Origin: Thermoprotei archaeon
GTDB lineage: Archaea > Thermoproteota > Thermoprotei > Thermofilales > B20-G17
NCBI GenBank assembly: GCA_003650785.1
Contig: QMRW01000007.1
Span: forward strand, 1 to 23,150
Reading direction: 5' to 3'
Length of the DNA stretch: 23,150 bases
In this document: positions 21,675 through 23,150 of the stretch, piece by piece
Position numbering within the stretch: position 1 is the first letter of the stretch
Layout of the letters: each line of letters opens with the position of its first letter
Program-made: the position numbers and the translations under genes
Notes under the pieces: generated by a model
What the model was told of the DNA's origin: nothing
The model's database searches: none
Seen by the model: only the letters and a program-made list of their open reading frames with translations

Positions 21675-23003
21675 ATGATTCTTGGAATATTCGAGGATTA
21701 TAAGGCTACTAATTTCTACCCACTAACTCTCCTAAGACCAGTCTACGAACTAAGAGTAGGCACTAAGACTAATAGGGAGAGAGTGGTAGAAAGTTTTGAA
21801 CATGATATAGTATGTGCATATATGCGCGACTACCTAAGGGACCTTTATACTCTAAAATATAGTAGTGAGAGAGAAGAATATGTAGTCAATAGAGAGGGTG
21901 AACTAGACTCAGACACTATATTAATGAATGGTAGACTTGTATTGGATAGGAGAACTGAGGAGAATATAAAGAGGATAATAGATGGAAAGGATAACATCAT
22001 AGTTTACTCCGGAACAGATGTCGCTCTCATAAAGGCTACGAGCAATAATGCAAGAAGAATAGAAGGCTTATTACTCGAACCTATGAATGAGAAAAAAGCC
22101 ATCGAGCTCAAGAAAATAATTAGAAACTATGTAGAAGTGCCTAGAGAAGAAATAGCACTATCTGACTATCTATGGGACATGGTTAATATGAATGCAGAGC
22201 TGATAAAGGAGGATTTAGAAGAGAGGTACGTAGGAAGAGAGTGGAAGGCAAAGTATGTAGATGAAAGAGTAGCCATAGTAGGCGATGAAAGACTTGTATA
22301 CCTAGATGAAGGTGTAGAAGTTGAACCATATACAGTCTTCAATACAAAAGCAGGACCTATATATGTAGGAAGAAATACGAGGATCCAGGCAGGAGCTAGA
22401 ATAGAAGGCCCTACCTTCATAGGACGAGACAATATAATAGTGGGGGGAGCACAAATTAGAGAAGGAAGCAATCTAGGCGATGTATGTAGAGCTGGAGGTG
22501 AATTGGAGGAAACTATAGTATTAGGCTATACGAACAAGTACCACTTAGGATTCATAGGTCATGCCTATATAGGTGAATGGGTGAATATAGGAGCCGCTAC
22601 TACGAATTCAGATTTAAAGAATACCTACGGTACAGTCAGAGTTACTATAGGCGGAAAGAGAATAGATACTGGAATACTCAAAGTAGGCTGTTTTATAGGC
22701 GACATGGTAAAGACCTCTATAGGAGTCCACATATACACTGGAAAGAATATAGGCATTTCATCTCACCTCCATGGTATAATATATGAAGACGTACCATCCT
22801 TCACAATATATGCTAAAAGCCTTGGTATAGAGCCTGTAGAACTCTTCCTAGAGTCCGCTATAGAGACACAACGTAGAATGATGTCCAGAAGAGGCTTATC
22901 GCTTAGCAAGGAGGAGATAAAGATTATTGAAAAGGTATACGAAATTACTGAGGAGGATAGAAGAAGAGCTGGCGTTAAGAAGAGGAAGTTCAAATTGATA
23001 TAA
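21675..23003 (+). CDS. GlmU-like sugar nucleotidyltransferase with left-handed beta-helix (TIGR03991/NTP_transf_4 type)
   Basis: 442 residues. The N-terminal motif FEDYKATNFYPLTLLRPVYELRVG matches the NTP_transf_4 family, whose members (often annotated alternative GlmU) lack the usual GGxGTRL loop. From about residue 225 to 390 the protein is a left-handed beta helix of hexapeptide turns (VEVEPYTVF, IYVGRNTRIQAGARIEGPTFIGRDNIIVGGAQI, IGEWVNIGAATTNSDLKN, GVHIYTGKNIG), the fold of sugar acyltransferases. The expected role is making a UDP-N-acetylhexosamine or related NDP-sugar for glycan synthesis. Its substrate is not shown. A basic C-terminal tail ends in KKRKFKLI. The ATG at 21675 has GGAG at 21665-21668 and a TATA box. 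The gene stands alone after rad50. Confidence 0.85.
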   Translation: MILGIFEDYKATNFYPLTLLRPVYELRVGTKTNRERVVESFEHDIVCAYMRDYLRDLYTLKYSSEREEYVVNREGELDSDTILMNGRLVLDRRTEENIKRIIDGKDNIIVYSGTDVALIKATSNNARRIEGLLLEPMNEKKAIELKKIIRNYVEVPREEIALSDYLWDMVNMNAELIKEDLEERYVGREWKAKYVDERVAIVGDERLVYLDEGVEVEPYTVFNTKAGPIYVGRNTRIQAGARIEGPTFIGRDNIIVGGAQIREGSNLGDVCRAGGELEETIVLGYTNKYHLGFIGHAYIGEWVNIGAATTNSDLKNTYGTVRVTIGGKRIDTGILKVGCFIGDMVKTSIGVHIYTGKNIGISSHLHGIIYEDVPSFTIYAKSLGIEPVELFLESAIETQRRMMSRRGLSLSKEEIKIIEKVYEITEEDRRRAGVKKRKFKLI

Positions 23004-23033
23004 GTAGATCTTTCTCCCCTCTTACCTATTGAC

Positions 23034-23068
23034 TTTCTTTATGTTTAGGTGTTTTTTGTCTTTTTCTT
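23034..23068 (+). terminator. T-rich transcription terminator
   Basis: About 30 bases after the stop codon come TTTCTTTATG, a run of six T (23052-23057) and a run of five T (23061-23065). Archaeal RNA polymerase stops at such T runs without needing a hairpin. The rest of the window to 23150 holds no gene I can support. Confidence 0.6.
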
Positions 23069-23150
23069 GGGGTTTGTTGGGTAATGGATATGTTATTACT
23101 TAGTTATTCTTAGAAGTAGAAACTATTAACTAAGAGAAAACTTCTCCAAA

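Noticed and set aside
22577..22786. Plus-strand frame of 69 codons inside the GlmU-like gene
   Set aside because: It is out of frame within the beta-helix coding region and rich in Arg/Tyr from frame-shifted codons.

Overview
The window reads as chromosome from a hyperthermophilic crenarchaeote (Thermoproteota, most like Desulfurococcales and relatives). The grounds are an AT-rich sequence with heavy AGA/AGG/ATA codon use, an archaeal/eukaryotic-type information-processing gene set (RpoE/Rpb7, eS24, eS31, Kae1, Bud32, HerA-NurA-Mre11-Rad50), archaeal TATA boxes, and GGTGA-type ribosome binding sites. The genus assignment is inference.

Layout. 1-720 is the ATPase end of an ABC exporter that runs in from the left. 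756-2149 holds a stand-alone Cas4-like nuclease convergent with the tRNA methyltransferase TrmI. 2150-2765 is a 616-base gap containing two near-identical palindromes that bracket a row of clean hairpins; it looks like a remnant or non-autonomous IS200/IS605 (TnpB/omega-RNA type) element. 2766-4575 carries rpoE, a convergent DUF89 gene and a small unknown gene. 4684-6477 is a large ferredoxin-ASKHA protein like RACo (corrinoid reductive activator). 6653-7921 is a class II-type HMG-CoA reductase (isoprenoid lipid synthesis). 7918-10500 holds an unknown protein, a sugar-1-phosphate nucleotidyltransferase, a small TIGR00304-type membrane protein, a SWIM zinc-finger protein and a YkgJ-type cysteine-cluster protein.

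10803-12974 is a tight translation/KEOPS operon: eS24, eS31, Kae1, Bud32. The eS31 gene has no ATG, GTG or TTG start in its frame at a sensible position; the best candidate is AUA, overlapping the eS24 stop. Just after it, 13030-13131 encodes a 33-residue peptide made almost only of Glu and Trp/Phe, with its own TATA box and Shine-Dalgarno-like motif. Then come an unknown His/Trp-rich membrane protein (13217-13663) and a SufS-type cysteine desulfurase (13752-14996).

15135-21554 is the DNA-end resection operon nurA-herA-mre11-rad50, with genes nearly touching or overlapping. Mre11 appears to have Ser in place of the usual metal-binding Asn of its GNHD motif. 21675-23003 is a sugar nucleotidyltransferase/left-handed beta-helix protein of the GlmU-like TIGR03991 type, followed by a T-rich putative terminator.

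The genome is compact: three convergent gene pairs overlap at their stop codons and a fourth is one base apart. The most promising items for novelty are the Glu/Trp micro-protein, the AUA-start eS31, the structured palindrome-bracketed element, and the unknown genes at 4291, 7918 and 13217.
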